Positions 17,517-26,063 of a DNA stretch of 60,804 nucleotides are shown in pieces. How positions within the stretch are numbered: position 1 is the first letter of the stretch; each line of letters begins with the position of its first letter. Below the pieces are notes generated by a model that was given only the letters and a program-made list of their open reading frames with translations, was not told the origin of the DNA and ran no database searches. The translations under genes and the position numbers were made by a program. Origin of the DNA: UBA9076 sp964418835 (GTDB lineage Bacteria > Bacillota_I > Bacilli_A > Erysipelotrichales > Erysipelotrichaceae); the NCBI GenBank assembly GCA_964418835.1, contig CAYQNJ010000007.1, positions 1 to 60,804 of the forward strand, read 5' to 3'.

Positions 17517-18047
17517 CTACTTACTAGACTCATTAATTAAATCTTCACTAGCATCTTCTACCATTATAGAAAATAAATATAAACCATCCTTATAACCTTT
17601 TAACTTAATATCTCTAATAGTATCTATCTTATTAATACTAGACTCTTCAATATAACAAAGTCTTAAAACTTCATTTAAATCCTTTGTATCTTTTAACAAT
17701 TTAAAATATTTCCCAAGAGCCTCTTGATGACCATCCTTATATAATCCCATTTGTTTTGGATCGTATTCAACACCATTAATACCATCTCTTAAATAATTCA
17801 AAATAAATGTTAACTCAAAACCATATTCATCCTGTATTTTCTTAACATTATCATTTGTCTCAGGACTAACTTGCGCAACCAACATACTATTATATGTTTC
17901 ATAACCTTTTTGTTTTGCGACTTCATCTAACTTTTCTTTTAACTCATTATCAAACTCATTAGGAGTCTTATTAATTACATCAACATCTTCTTTTTCTAAT
18001 TTCTCTAACATCTCATCAATAACATCAATTAAATCTTTATTACTCAT
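17517..18047 (-). CDS. Unknown acidic protein of the XpaC/TelA cassette
   Basis: The 176-residue product is soluble and acidic, with a Leu/Glu-rich N-terminal helix (DEMLEKLEKEDVDV) and predicted helical segments; there is no signal or membrane segment. I do not recognise a family. The ATG at 18047 is chosen because GGGTGGTGG lies upstream; it overlaps the 3' end of the XpaC-like gene by 8 bases. A longer frame starts at 18098 but lies inside the XpaC gene. It is 15 bases before the AAA+ gene, so an adaptor or client of that protein is a reasonable guess. Confidence 0.65.
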   Translation of the reverse strand: MSNKDLIDVIDEMLEKLEKEDVDVINKTPNEFDNELKEKLDEVAKQKGYETYNSMLVAQVSPETNDNVKKIQDEYGFELTFILNYLRDGINGVEYDPKQMGLYKDGHQEALGKYFKLLKDTKDLNEVLRLCYIEESSINKIDTIRDIKLKGYKDGLYLFSIMVEDASEDLINESSK

Positions 18048-19101
18048 CAGAACCACCACCCTTAAATTGTGACATCCTATTATCTCCTGCAAGACCATCC
18101 TTCTTCAACAATGACTCTAATGTTGAAATATCAGCAGATAAGTTAATAAAGTCCTCTTCACATAAACTAGCAGCCAATGTTTTCATTGCTTCATTTATTA
18201 ATGTTACATTCTTTTGAAGTTTCTCTTTTGTACCTTCAAAATTTTCATTTGTTTGAGCAGTTTGTAATTCCTTATATTGATTTAAATTATTAATTAACAT
18301 TGGTAAATAATATTTATATAACTTAGTAAGTTTTTCACTCTTACCTGGAAACTTACTCTCAATCTCACCAATCTGCTTTAACAAAGCACTAGTCTCATAT
18401 AAACCATCAGAAATCGCTTCATCAGGAATCTCTGTATTTAAATCATTAATCTTAGTAATAAAACTATCTATACTAATAACTTCTTCTTTAATATTCTCTT
18501 CTTTTCTTGGGGTTGTTTGAGCATCAATTATTGTAGTCGCATTATTATTAGAATAATCTATTAACCATCTAATAACTTGGTCATAAATATCTGTATACTT
18601 ATTACCAAACTCTTCTAATGAACATACATAATCATCCTTAATATACACATTTAAACTCTTAAGAGATATATAAGCACTTCCCTTAAGTCTTAAATTAATA
18701 TCATTAATAACAGCTAACTTCTCATTCTTTTCAAAATAATAAGCAAGTTTTTCATCAACTAAATCAATATCTTTTTTACTATATGTAGGTCTATATGTTT
18801 TACTTCTTCCATATATACCTCTATCATTTACTGTCTTATACCTACTTTGGTAGTTATTTGTTTTGTAAGACATGTTTTTTGCGTCTTTACTTGGTGAATA
18901 TCCTGTTGTAGTTTTACCCTTGTTGTATCCAAAAATAAAATAAAAAATAGTCCCAACAATCAATAACGGCATTAAAGCACCTATTATTCCCGCTAGAGTA
19001 CTAACTATACTTCCACCAAACATAAAAAACAAAAATAGATAAAGTCCCCAATTGGTCTTATCATTATTCCTTCTATAATCTGGTCTATACTTATTCGGCA
19101 T
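18040..19101 (-). CDS. XpaC-like membrane protein
   Basis: The 353-residue product has two adjacent hydrophobic helices near the N-terminus (about 18-62: LYLFLFFMFGGSIVSTLAGI and LMPLLIVGTIFYFIFGY), a basic Tyr-rich linker, and a C-terminal helical domain with KLTKLYKYYLPMLINNLNQY, typical of the XpaC family (5-bromo-4-chloroindolyl phosphate hydrolysis protein). Family function is unknown despite the name. It is longer than typical XpaC (about 200 residues in Bacillus, from memory) because of a middle domain. It heads the cassette and probably anchors it to the membrane. Confidence 0.8.
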   Translation of the reverse strand: MPNKYRPDYRRNNDKTNWGLYLFLFFMFGGSIVSTLAGIIGALMPLLIVGTIFYFIFGYNKGKTTTGYSPSKDAKNMSYKTNNYQSRYKTVNDRGIYGRSKTYRPTYSKKDIDLVDEKLAYYFEKNEKLAVINDINLRLKGSAYISLKSLNVYIKDDYVCSLEEFGNKYTDIYDQVIRWLIDYSNNNATTIIDAQTTPRKEENIKEEVISIDSFITKINDLNTEIPDEAISDGLYETSALLKQIGEIESKFPGKSEKLTKLYKYYLPMLINNLNQYKELQTAQTNENFEGTKEKLQKNVTLINEAMKTLAASLCEEDFINLSADISTLESLLKKDGLAGDNRMSQFKGGGSDE

Positions 19102-19323
19102 TTTCAATCTCTTCTTTCTTAGTAATTATAGCATATTATAAATTTTCATATGTTTTAATTATAACTGAATATAAACAAGAATAAACAATATTAATCAATT
19201 AATTATTTTAATCACAAATAAGACATATTTTAAAACTTTCATTGTATAATTCAGTGAATCATTTTTATTTTGAATTAAAAATATTTTTATAGAATATACT
19301 TCATTTATAGGAGGATAATATTT

Positions 19324-21395
19324 ATGATAAATATTATTAAAATTACCATATGTGTAATTTCCCTTGCGTTTGCTACAATAACTCCTGTACTAGCGTGTAC
19401 AGGAGTTATTGTAGGTAGTGATGCATCTGAAGATGGAAACTACATATTTGGTAGAACAGAAGACTTAGAAGTAAACCATAATAAAGTCTTCAAGATTCAC
19501 AATGAAGGAACTTACAAGAAAGGAGATAAACTAAAAGATATTTCATATGACCCTGATTTAGGTTATGAATATGAGTTTAAAGCAGACTCATTTAAATTCA
19601 CCTCTGTTAGTGATACAACGCCAGAATATGGAATATTTGATGAAGCAGGATTTAATGACAAAGGTTTAATAGCTGATATGACAGTATCAGCATCAGCTAA
19701 TGAAGAAGTACTAACAATAGACCCTTACTTAGATGGTAGTGATACAAGTAAGAATGTTGGAATAAGTGAAGCAATTATAACTACTGTAGTACTATCAAGC
19801 AATGAAACCGCAAAACAAGCAGTTGAATTTATCGCTAATGAAGTGGCGTTAAATGGAAGTGCTGAAGGTAACGGTTTAGTTGTAGCAGATAAAAAAGAAG
19901 TATGGTATATGGAAATATATACAGGTCATCAATTTGTGGCAATGAGATATCCAAAGGATAAATTTTCAGTATTTCCAAATGCATTTTGGTTAAATAAAGT
20001 TGTATTAGACACTGGAGAAGTTAATGACAATTATATTATATCAAAAGACAGTAATTTTATTTACTCAAAAGGAATATTTGAAACTGCAATTCAAGCGAAA
20101 ACATTTGTAGGAAATGAAGATATATTTGAAATTGATTTAGTAGGATCATATGGAAGTAAACAATTAAGTGATTCAAATCGATCAAGAGTATGTTCTGGAA
20201 TACTACAACTAAACGAAAAAGCAAAGGTAAACATGGAAAGTGATATATATCCATTCCTACAAGATGTTAACGAAAAGATTACATTAGAAGATGTAATGGA
20301 ATTCACAAAAAATAGACTAGAAAATGTAAATATTGAAGCAGATGATTTAAGTAAAGATGGTTCATATCCAATAGGCAATAGAAATACTATGGAAGCACAT
20401 ATCTTCCAGTTAAACAAAGATAACCCTCAAGATTACCCTGGAAGTATGTGGTTAGCACTAGGATCACCACTAACTTCATTATTTGTGGAATACTACCCTA
20501 ATCAAACCAAATCAATATCACAAACCACAAATGAATCCAATGAATTTGTGGAAGACTCTGTATATTGGATAGCTATGGATATATTACATATGGTAGAANN
20601 NNNNNNNNNNNNNNNNNNNNNNNNNNNNNNNNNNNNNNNNNNNNNNNNNNNNNNNNNNNNNNNNNNNNNNNNNNNNNNNNNNNNNNNNNNNNNNNNNNAT
20701 TTGTGGAAGACTCTGTATATTGGATAGCTATGGATATATTACATATGGTAGAAGTTAATAGAAAAGAATTTATGCCAATAGTAGATTCTCATCTAGAAAA
20801 TGTACAAAAACTATTAATAAACAATTCAAATAACTCTAAATTAAGTAGTGAAGAGTCAGACAAATTAAACATTGAAAATGCCCAATTAGGATACGATACA
20901 ATGCTTAAATTAAGAGATGAACTAAAAGTTAAATATGAAGAATTCTTAAACAATAATGATTATGAAACGATATTTAAAGCAAGAAGATCTACAATAGACT
21001 ATGAAGGTTCTAAAATAAATGTACAAAAAGGAACTTATAACTCTAAAGTATTTATGAAAGTAAATACAGAAGAAAATATAATTACATTAGTAGATGCTTA
21101 TGGTAATCCAATAGAAAAAATAAGCAAACCAGTTAAATTCTTTATAAGTAAAAAACCATTTGAAAACGAAGTAAAATTCTTATCAAATGGAACACCTATT
21201 GAGTCAACATTAAATAATGATTTATATGAATTTGAAACAGATTCAACTACTATAAATATAGAAACAGTTTCTCAAGTAACTACTCCAGTTGAAGTAGAAA
21301 CTAAATCCAAAAATAATATGGCATACATAGCTATAGGATTTATGGCATTAGTACTAGGTATTTATATATACAAAACTAAGAAAACAAAAAACTAA
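19324..21395 (+). CDS. C69 (PepD-like) dipeptidase, secreted and membrane-anchored; interrupted by a spurious gap
   Basis: An Ntn-hydrolase peptidase. A signal peptide (about 1-24, ends TITPVLA) precedes Cys25 in CTGVIVGSDASEDG, the family's N-terminal nucleophile once the signal is removed. The C69 core follows (GRTEDLEVN, FNDKGLIADMTVS, GNGLVVADKKEVWYMEIYTG). A long C-terminal extension ends in one membrane helix (MAYIAIGFMALVLGIYIY) and a KKTKKTK tail, so the enzyme is held on the cell surface. The 100 Ns at 20599-20698 are flanked by identical 55-bp copies; collapsing them gives 638 residues in one frame. An 18-bp perfect inverted repeat covers the Cys25 codon. GGAGG precedes the ATG. Confidence 0.9.
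19373..19414. repeat. 18-bp perfect inverted repeat inside the C69 coding start
   Basis: The left arm CTACAATAACTCCTGTAC (19373-19390) and the right arm (19397-19414) are exact reverse complements around a 6-base loop TAGCGT. It lies in codons 17-30 of the C69 peptidase and includes the active-site Cys25 codon (19396-19398). There is no T tract and it is not at a gene end, so it is not an ordinary terminator. Confidence 0.97.
20544..20753. other. Spurious scaffold gap with duplicated 55-bp flanks
   Basis: Bases 20544-20598 and 20699-20753 are identical, separated by 100 Ns. The overlap length (55) equals that at 11802-12011, pointing to one assembly k-mer. It splits the C69 peptidase gene and shifts its frame. 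Confidence 0.95.
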
Positions 21396-21412
21396 GCTAA
21401 ATACTTAGTTTT
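21388..21412. terminator. Bidirectional hairpin terminator
   Basis: AAAACTAAG (21388-21396) pairs with CTTAGTTTT (21404-21412) around a 7-base loop, between the convergent C69 gene and the 279-residue unknown gene. The T tract is short on the plus strand and good on the minus strand. Confidence 0.65.
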
Positions 21413-21413
21413 A

Positions 21414-22253
21414 TTATTCCATTACCTCTTTTGTTTGATTTTCTCCTGTACATCTCCATAACTCACTAAACGACATAAACTTAATTTCTTCACTGTTTAG
21501 TTTTGCTTGGTTTCTTTGTTTTTTAACATTACCTTCATGTACTCTATTTAATATATCTTTATTAACCATATATTGAACGTAAAGAACTTTCTTTAACAAG
21601 AACCACTTTACAACCATTTGATATATAGCATCTGTTTTATCTTCTAAACCAGCTAATACACTAACTGCATTTTCTCTTATTGAATCTGCACACTCAACCG
21701 CATTTTCTTTTAAAGTTTCATAATTAGTAAAATCATTATGATCTATACTTCTTTGTAAAGAACCAGCAGTAACACTATACAATCTCTTATAAGCATCAAA
21801 GATATCATTAACACTACTTAAACAAACGGAAACTATCTCATTCTTACAATTAGCATAATCACTACCAGGTTCTGTCATACAATAGTAATAACCCTTCGCA
21901 AATAAATATCCAAACTTTTCATAAGGAACAATAACCATCGCCCTATCAGCCATGTTCTTCTCACCATAAATCACAAAAGGTAAAATAATTGGTTTACCAT
22001 TCAACTTAAATACATCCTTGTATCTAATGATTTGATTAGATATAGCTTCCTTATTAACGCTCATTCTTAAATTAACACAAACTTTTGCTTGATTATCTTC
22101 TTCCGCAATAAGTTTTAGTGCCTTCTTTACAGATTCATCCATTTCTAGATCATCAATATCTAGAACATAATCTTCAAGATAACCGTTAAACTCACAGTCA
22201 TCCCCACCCCTTCTAGTATCCAGTTTATTTTCTAGAATTTCGACAATTGCCAT
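21414..22253 (-). CDS. Conserved-looking protein of unknown function (279 aa)
   Basis: A soluble mixed alpha/beta protein without signal or membrane segments. Visible stretches include ILPFVIYGEKNMADRAMVIV, a Cys/Tyr-rich GYYYCMTEPGSDYANCKNE, and a long helical C-terminal half (DKTDAIYQMVVKWFLLKKVL). I recognise no family. AAGGAGA precedes the ATG. It is a single gene between the C69 peptidase terminator and a 258-base non-coding stretch. That stretch (22254-22511) holds only the M20 terminator and AT-rich sequence. Confidence 0.6.
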   Translation of the reverse strand: MAIVEILENKLDTRRGGDDCEFNGYLEDYVLDIDDLEMDESVKKALKLIAEEDNQAKVCVNLRMSVNKEAISNQIIRYKDVFKLNGKPIILPFVIYGEKNMADRAMVIVPYEKFGYLFAKGYYYCMTEPGSDYANCKNEIVSVCLSSVNDIFDAYKRLYSVTAGSLQRSIDHNDFTNYETLKENAVECADSIRENAVSVLAGLEDKTDAIYQMVVKWFLLKKVLYVQYMVNKDILNRVHEGNVKKQRNQAKLNSEEIKFMSFSELWRCTGENQTKEVME

Positions 22254-22475
22254 GTTAGATCTCCTTATGTCTCTAAGTTTATTATATTTGATTTTAAGCC
22301 AAATACAACTATTTACTAAAATTTTAACACCTATAAAATTTAATAAAAATTACCTTTTGTCCAAACTTGGTTTTACCCACATTACAATTCATTATATATC
22401 ATTTAAATATATATAAAACCGCTTTTAAGAAAATAATGAATATTAAAAAAAAGTTTCAACAACCCAATAAAAAAA

Positions 22476-22507
22476 TAAAGACCTAATTCAAAATATTTAG
22501 GTCTTTA
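22476..22507 (-). terminator. Intrinsic terminator of the M20 gene
   Basis: TAAAGACCTAA (22476-22486) pairs with TTAGGTCTTTA (22497-22507) and is followed on the minus strand by ATTTTTTTA. Confidence 0.85.
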
Positions 22508-22511
22508 TAAA

Positions 22512-23684
22512 TTAACTATTTAAATAATCTAAAGCATATTGTGCATACAAGGCAGATCCACCTTTTAATACAGATTCATCTATATTAAAACATTCATTAT
22601 GATGTGCAACATTTGTATTAAGTTCAGTATTTGCACATCCTATAAAGGCAAATACACCAGGTTTATCTTTAATATAGTAAGAGAAATCTTCCCCACCTGT
22701 TGTTTTAGGATAAGTAACAAGAGCATCTTTACCAGAAGTTTTAATAACAGCTTCACTTGCAATTCTAGAAGACTCTGGATCATTTACTACTGGATATAAA
22801 ATAAAATTATATTCAACATCTGCAGTAGCTCTATAAGCTTCTGCAGTATTAGTAACTATCCTTTCTAGTATCTTATCAATCTTAGAACCTATCTCTTTAG
22901 AGTAATACCTAGCAGTACCCTCCATATAAGCTTCACCAGAGATAATATTAAATCTATTGCCACTTTGAATCATACCAACACTAACAACTACAGACTCCAT
23001 AGGACTAAATTCTCTAGAAACCATTGATTGTAAGTTCATTACAATAGCACTAGCAACTAATGTAGCATCTACTGTTTGATCTGGTAACGAACCATGACCT
23101 GACTTACCATTAACCTTAATTTTAAACCAATCCGCAGAAGCCATTCTAGTTCCCTCTTCTACAGAAATTGTACCAGAAGGCATGTTTGACCAAATATGAG
23201 CCCCAAAGAAATTATCTACTTTATCATACCAATCTCCACGTTTCATAATCTCAATAGCACCAGTACCAACCTCTTCAGCAGGTTGAAACACAAAATAAAC
23301 TGTACCATTTATTTCATCTTCTAATTCTTTTAGTATCTTAACCGCACCCAAATTCATAGCCGCATGAGCATCATGACCACAAGCATGCATTAAACCTTCA
23401 TTCTTAGATTTATAAGGAACATCATTTTTCTCAGTAACAGATAAAGCATCAATATCACTTCTTAAAGCAACTACCTTACCACCTTTTTTACCTTCAATCT
23501 TTGCTATAACTCCAGTACAATCTTCAAAAGTTTGATACTCAACACCCAGCTTATCTAACTCTTCACAAATTTTCTTAGTAGTCTCAAACTCTTCAAAACT
23601 CGCTTCAGGATACATATGAAAATGTCTTCTTAAACCTATAATGTAATCTTCATACTTAGTAGCTAATTCCATAACTTTATTCAT
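22512..23684 (-). CDS. M20D family amidohydrolase/aminoacylase
   Basis: A 390-residue metal-dependent deacylase of the IAA-amino-acid/hippurate hydrolase group. Landmarks are RRHFHMYPEASFEE near the N-terminus, VVALRSDIDALSV, the metal-site stretch LMHACGHDAHAAM, PAEEVGTGA, FGAHIWSNMPSG and TGGEDFSYY. It probably removes an acyl or amino-acid group from a small amide in the cytoplasm. TAGGAGGAA precedes the start. It lies 11 bases after a transporter gene, so the pair most likely imports and cleaves one N-acyl amino acid or dipeptide-like compound; the exact substrate cannot be told. Confidence 0.92.
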   Translation of the reverse strand: MNKVMELATKYEDYIIGLRRHFHMYPEASFEEFETTKKICEELDKLGVEYQTFEDCTGVIAKIEGKKGGKVVALRSDIDALSVTEKNDVPYKSKNEGLMHACGHDAHAAMNLGAVKILKELEDEINGTVYFVFQPAEEVGTGAIEIMKRGDWYDKVDNFFGAHIWSNMPSGTISVEEGTRMASADWFKIKVNGKSGHGSLPDQTVDATLVASAIVMNLQSMVSREFSPMESVVVSVGMIQSGNRFNIISGEAYMEGTARYYSKEIGSKIDKILERIVTNTAEAYRATADVEYNFILYPVVNDPESSRIASEAVIKTSGKDALVTYPKTTGGEDFSYYIKDKPGVFAFIGCANTELNTNVAHHNECFNIDESVLKGGSALYAQYALDYLNS

Positions 23685-23695
23685 AAAAATTCCTC

Positions 23696-24886
23696 CTATA
23701 GCATCGCTGCTGCAATACTTGCAAGAAGTACAGAAGCAATTGACACTGTAATAAACCCAGCAACTAACATCTTAGGAAGTATCGCATTCAGTATTTTTTC
23801 TTGTTCATCTACACTATCACCTGCAGCCTTAGCAACTTCCTTAGAAATAACATAAGTACCAGGGAAACCATAGTTACAAGTAGATCCTATCGCAATAGAC
23901 ATCCAAGGTGAAATACCTAAAAACTTACCTGCAATTAACCCAAATATAGCATAACCTATTACACCTAATATTTGTGCAATAATAATTAAAGGTAAAATAC
24001 TAATCAACAAATCAGGAGTAGCATTAGATAAACTTAAAAATACAACTGACATTAAAGCAGCCATTGCCAATCCATCAGAACTTGCTTTTCTTAAAATTCC
24101 AGAATCTAAAAAACCAAGTTCATGGAATATAATTCCAAATAATAAAGACATAATATTTTTATCAATAATATTGAAATTAAATATTTTTTGTAATAATAAA
24201 CTAGCACCAGTAGCTAATAAAGCAATAACTGCAGTCTTTGCAAGATACCAATTTTCAGATTCATATTTTTCAGCAATTTGAGGAAATAACTTTTTCTTTT
24301 GCTCAATTTCTTCATCCTTAAACTCTTTATCATATGTACCATTTTTAATAGTTTCTTTAACCCTTTTAGCCTCTTTGTTTAAACAAATAGAAGCTATAGG
24401 ATAACCAACAAAACCTTCCATAACCATTAATACTGTAGCAAATACAGCAAGCTGCTCAGCATTACTAACTCCACTCATTGCCATAGACTCTTGCATTTTC
24501 AAAGCCGCAATAACACCACCAGAAATAACAGGTGCAGCAACAAAGGCAGAATTTCTATCCATAAACAACTGTCCAACACCTAATATTAGAACTGCTATAC
24601 CAACAATAGCACTAATAGCCACTACTACTGTCTTCCATTGTTGTTTAAGTTGACTAAGACTCATCATAGTTCCCATATGTACTAACAACATAGTAATCAA
24701 CAATGACCCTATACTTAATAATTGAGCATCACTAAACAAAGTCTTTGGTACACCTAACCAAAACCCAACTATAAAAATTAATGAACAAGTAAACATTGAT
24801 GAAACAATACTCTTAGTTTTTGTAGCAACTATATCAGCAATTGCATAAGTAACTAAAACAAAAACTAAAGACAGAATTGGTTGCAT
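23696..24886 (-). CDS. Polytopic membrane transporter, GltS-like fold (putative)
   Basis: A 396-residue protein with about 10 hydrophobic helices in two halves. Notable loops are VHMGTMMSLSQL, APVISGGVIAALKMQES and IGSTCNYGFPGTYVISKEVA, similar in style to sodium/glutamate-type symporters, but I cannot name the family with certainty. A charged cytoplasmic loop (KRVKETIKNGTYDKEF onwards) divides the halves. AAGGGGG precedes the ATG. It is first in a two-gene operon with the M20 amidohydrolase, so it probably imports its substrate. Confidence 0.6.
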   Translation of the reverse strand: MQPILSLVFVLVTYAIADIVATKTKSIVSSMFTCSLIFIVGFWLGVPKTLFSDAQLLSIGSLLITMLLVHMGTMMSLSQLKQQWKTVVVAISAIVGIAVLILGVGQLFMDRNSAFVAAPVISGGVIAALKMQESMAMSGVSNAEQLAVFATVLMVMEGFVGYPIASICLNKEAKRVKETIKNGTYDKEFKDEEIEQKKKLFPQIAEKYESENWYLAKTAVIALLATGASLLLQKIFNFNIIDKNIMSLLFGIIFHELGFLDSGILRKASSDGLAMAALMSVVFLSLSNATPDLLISILPLIIIAQILGVIGYAIFGLIAGKFLGISPWMSIAIGSTCNYGFPGTYVISKEVAKAAGDSVDEQEKILNAILPKMLVAGFITVSIASVLLASIAAAML

Positions 24887-24945
24887 AAATTAAACCCCCT
24901 TTTAATTTAATGTATACAATATATTTTATACCTTTTCATTATAAT

Positions 24946-24962
24946 TTACAAAAAATTTGTAA
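24946..24962. promoter_or_regulatory. Inverted repeat upstream of the transporter-M20 operon
   Basis: TTACAAA and TTTGTAA flank three As (7-3-7) about 60 bases before the transporter ATG. It is a candidate operator. It resembles the TTTGTAAATG copies beside the RpiR gene, though AT-rich sequence makes such resemblance cheap. Confidence 0.35.
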
Positions 24963-25021
24963 TATTTTACATTTTTGAAATTATTTTTCATTTGTTACAT
25001 CCAACAATTGCTTTAAGTATA

Positions 25022-25046
25022 TAAAAAGACAGGTTTTAACCTGTCT
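25022..25046 (-). terminator. Intrinsic terminator after rubrerythrin
   Basis: AGACAGGT (25027-25034) pairs with ACCTGTCT (25039-25046), followed on the minus strand by TTTTTA. Confidence 0.85.
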
Positions 25047-25052
25047 GTTTTA

Positions 25053-25592
25053 TTAATAATTATTAGCTAAGATTTCAAAGTGAGCTTTTGAATATCCACA
25101 TAATGGACATTTTTCAGGAGCTTTAACACCTTCTAATGTATATCCACAAACTTCACAAATCCAAGTAACTTTTTCATCCTTAACAAATACTTTACCTTCT
25201 TTAACATTAGCTAGAAGATCTAAATATCTTTGTTCATGACGTTTTTCAACACTACCAACCATATCAAATTGAACAGCTAGTTTGTTGAAACCTTCTTCAC
25301 GAGCTACTTCAGCAAAACCTTTGTACATATCAGTCCACTCATAGTTTTCACCATCAGCAGCCATTTGTAATGCTACATCTAATGATGGAATAGCATCATC
25401 ATGAAGAGCCTTGAACCATAACATAGCATGTGTTTGTTCATTTAAAGCTGTTTCTTCAAAAATTCTAGCGATTTGTTCCATTCCTTCTTCACGAGCTTGC
25501 ATTGCAAAGTAAGTATACTTACCTCTAGCCATGCTTTCACCAGCGAATGCAGTGTTTAAATTTTGTTCAGTTCTAGATCCTTTTAATTCCAT
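25053..25592 (-). CDS. rbr: Rubrerythrin
   Basis: A cytoplasmic non-heme diiron protein that reduces hydrogen peroxide in anaerobes. The 179-residue product has the ferritin-like diiron domain (ExxARGKYTYFA and ETALNEQTHA in the first half, then EEGFNKLAVQF and EKRHEQRY) and a C-terminal rubredoxin domain with CEVCGY and CPLCGY, the four iron-binding Cys. The length is normal. GGAGG precedes the start. It follows the PerR-type gene by only 9 bases and is probably peroxide-induced. It indicates an anaerobic or oxygen-sensitive host. Confidence 0.96.
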   Translation of the reverse strand: MELKGSRTEQNLNTAFAGESMARGKYTYFAMQAREEGMEQIARIFEETALNEQTHAMLWFKALHDDAIPSLDVALQMAADGENYEWTDMYKGFAEVAREEGFNKLAVQFDMVGSVEKRHEQRYLDLLANVKEGKVFVKDEKVTWICEVCGYTLEGVKAPEKCPLCGYSKAHFEILANNY

Positions 25593-25601
25593 TTTTTCCT
25601 C

Positions 25602-25982
25602 CTATTTTTCTTTACAGTTATTACATATACCCTCATAAGTTATAAAATAGTCATCTATGATATACCCAGTTTCTTTTTGTGCCTTATTTAGTGATTCTTC
25701 ACTTAATAATCTTGGCACATCAAAGAAGTTACCACAAACCTTACAATGTAAATGATCATGTGGTTCAGGATTACCATCATATAAAGTAATACCTTGATCA
25801 ACAACCCTACCAATCATGTTATTTTCATATAGATGATTTAGATTTCTATAAACAGTTGCTAAACCAACCTTCTTATCATTTTCAGATAATGCTTCCATAA
25901 CCTGATCAGCAGTTAAATGTTTATCCAGTCCCTTTAAAACCTCATAAACATCTTTTCTTTGCTTTGTATTTCTATAAGACAT
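25602..25982 (-). CDS. perR: Fur family regulator, PerR-like
   Basis: A metal-dependent repressor. The 126-residue product has the Fur winged helix (LTADQVMEALSENDKKVGLATVYRNLNHLYEN), the HDHLHCKVCG segment and the second Cys pair CNNCK, giving a structural zinc site. Co-transcription with rubrerythrin favours PerR over Fur or Zur, but specificity is inferred from context. AAGGAG precedes the start. A Fur-box-like sequence overlaps its own -10, suggesting autoregulation. Confidence 0.85.
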   Translation of the reverse strand: MSYRNTKQRKDVYEVLKGLDKHLTADQVMEALSENDKKVGLATVYRNLNHLYENNMIGRVVDQGITLYDGNPEPHDHLHCKVCGNFFDVPRLLSEESLNKAQKETGYIIDDYFITYEGICNNCKEK

Positions 25983-26001
25983 TTTATCTCCTTATTAAGA
26001 A

Positions 26002-26023
26002 CTATTCTCATTATATCATAATC
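26002..26023 (-). promoter_or_regulatory. Promoter -10 and candidate Fur/PerR box for perR-rbr
   Basis: The minus strand reads GATTATGATATAATGAG, including a TGATATAAT extended -10. The first ten bases match nine of ten of the classical GATAATGATA half of a Fur box. The same 14-mer GATTATGATATAAT appears upstream of the VanY gene. Confidence 0.4.
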
Positions 26024-26063
26024 AAAATTATATAAAAGTAGTTTATTAAAAGATTAGCAAGTG

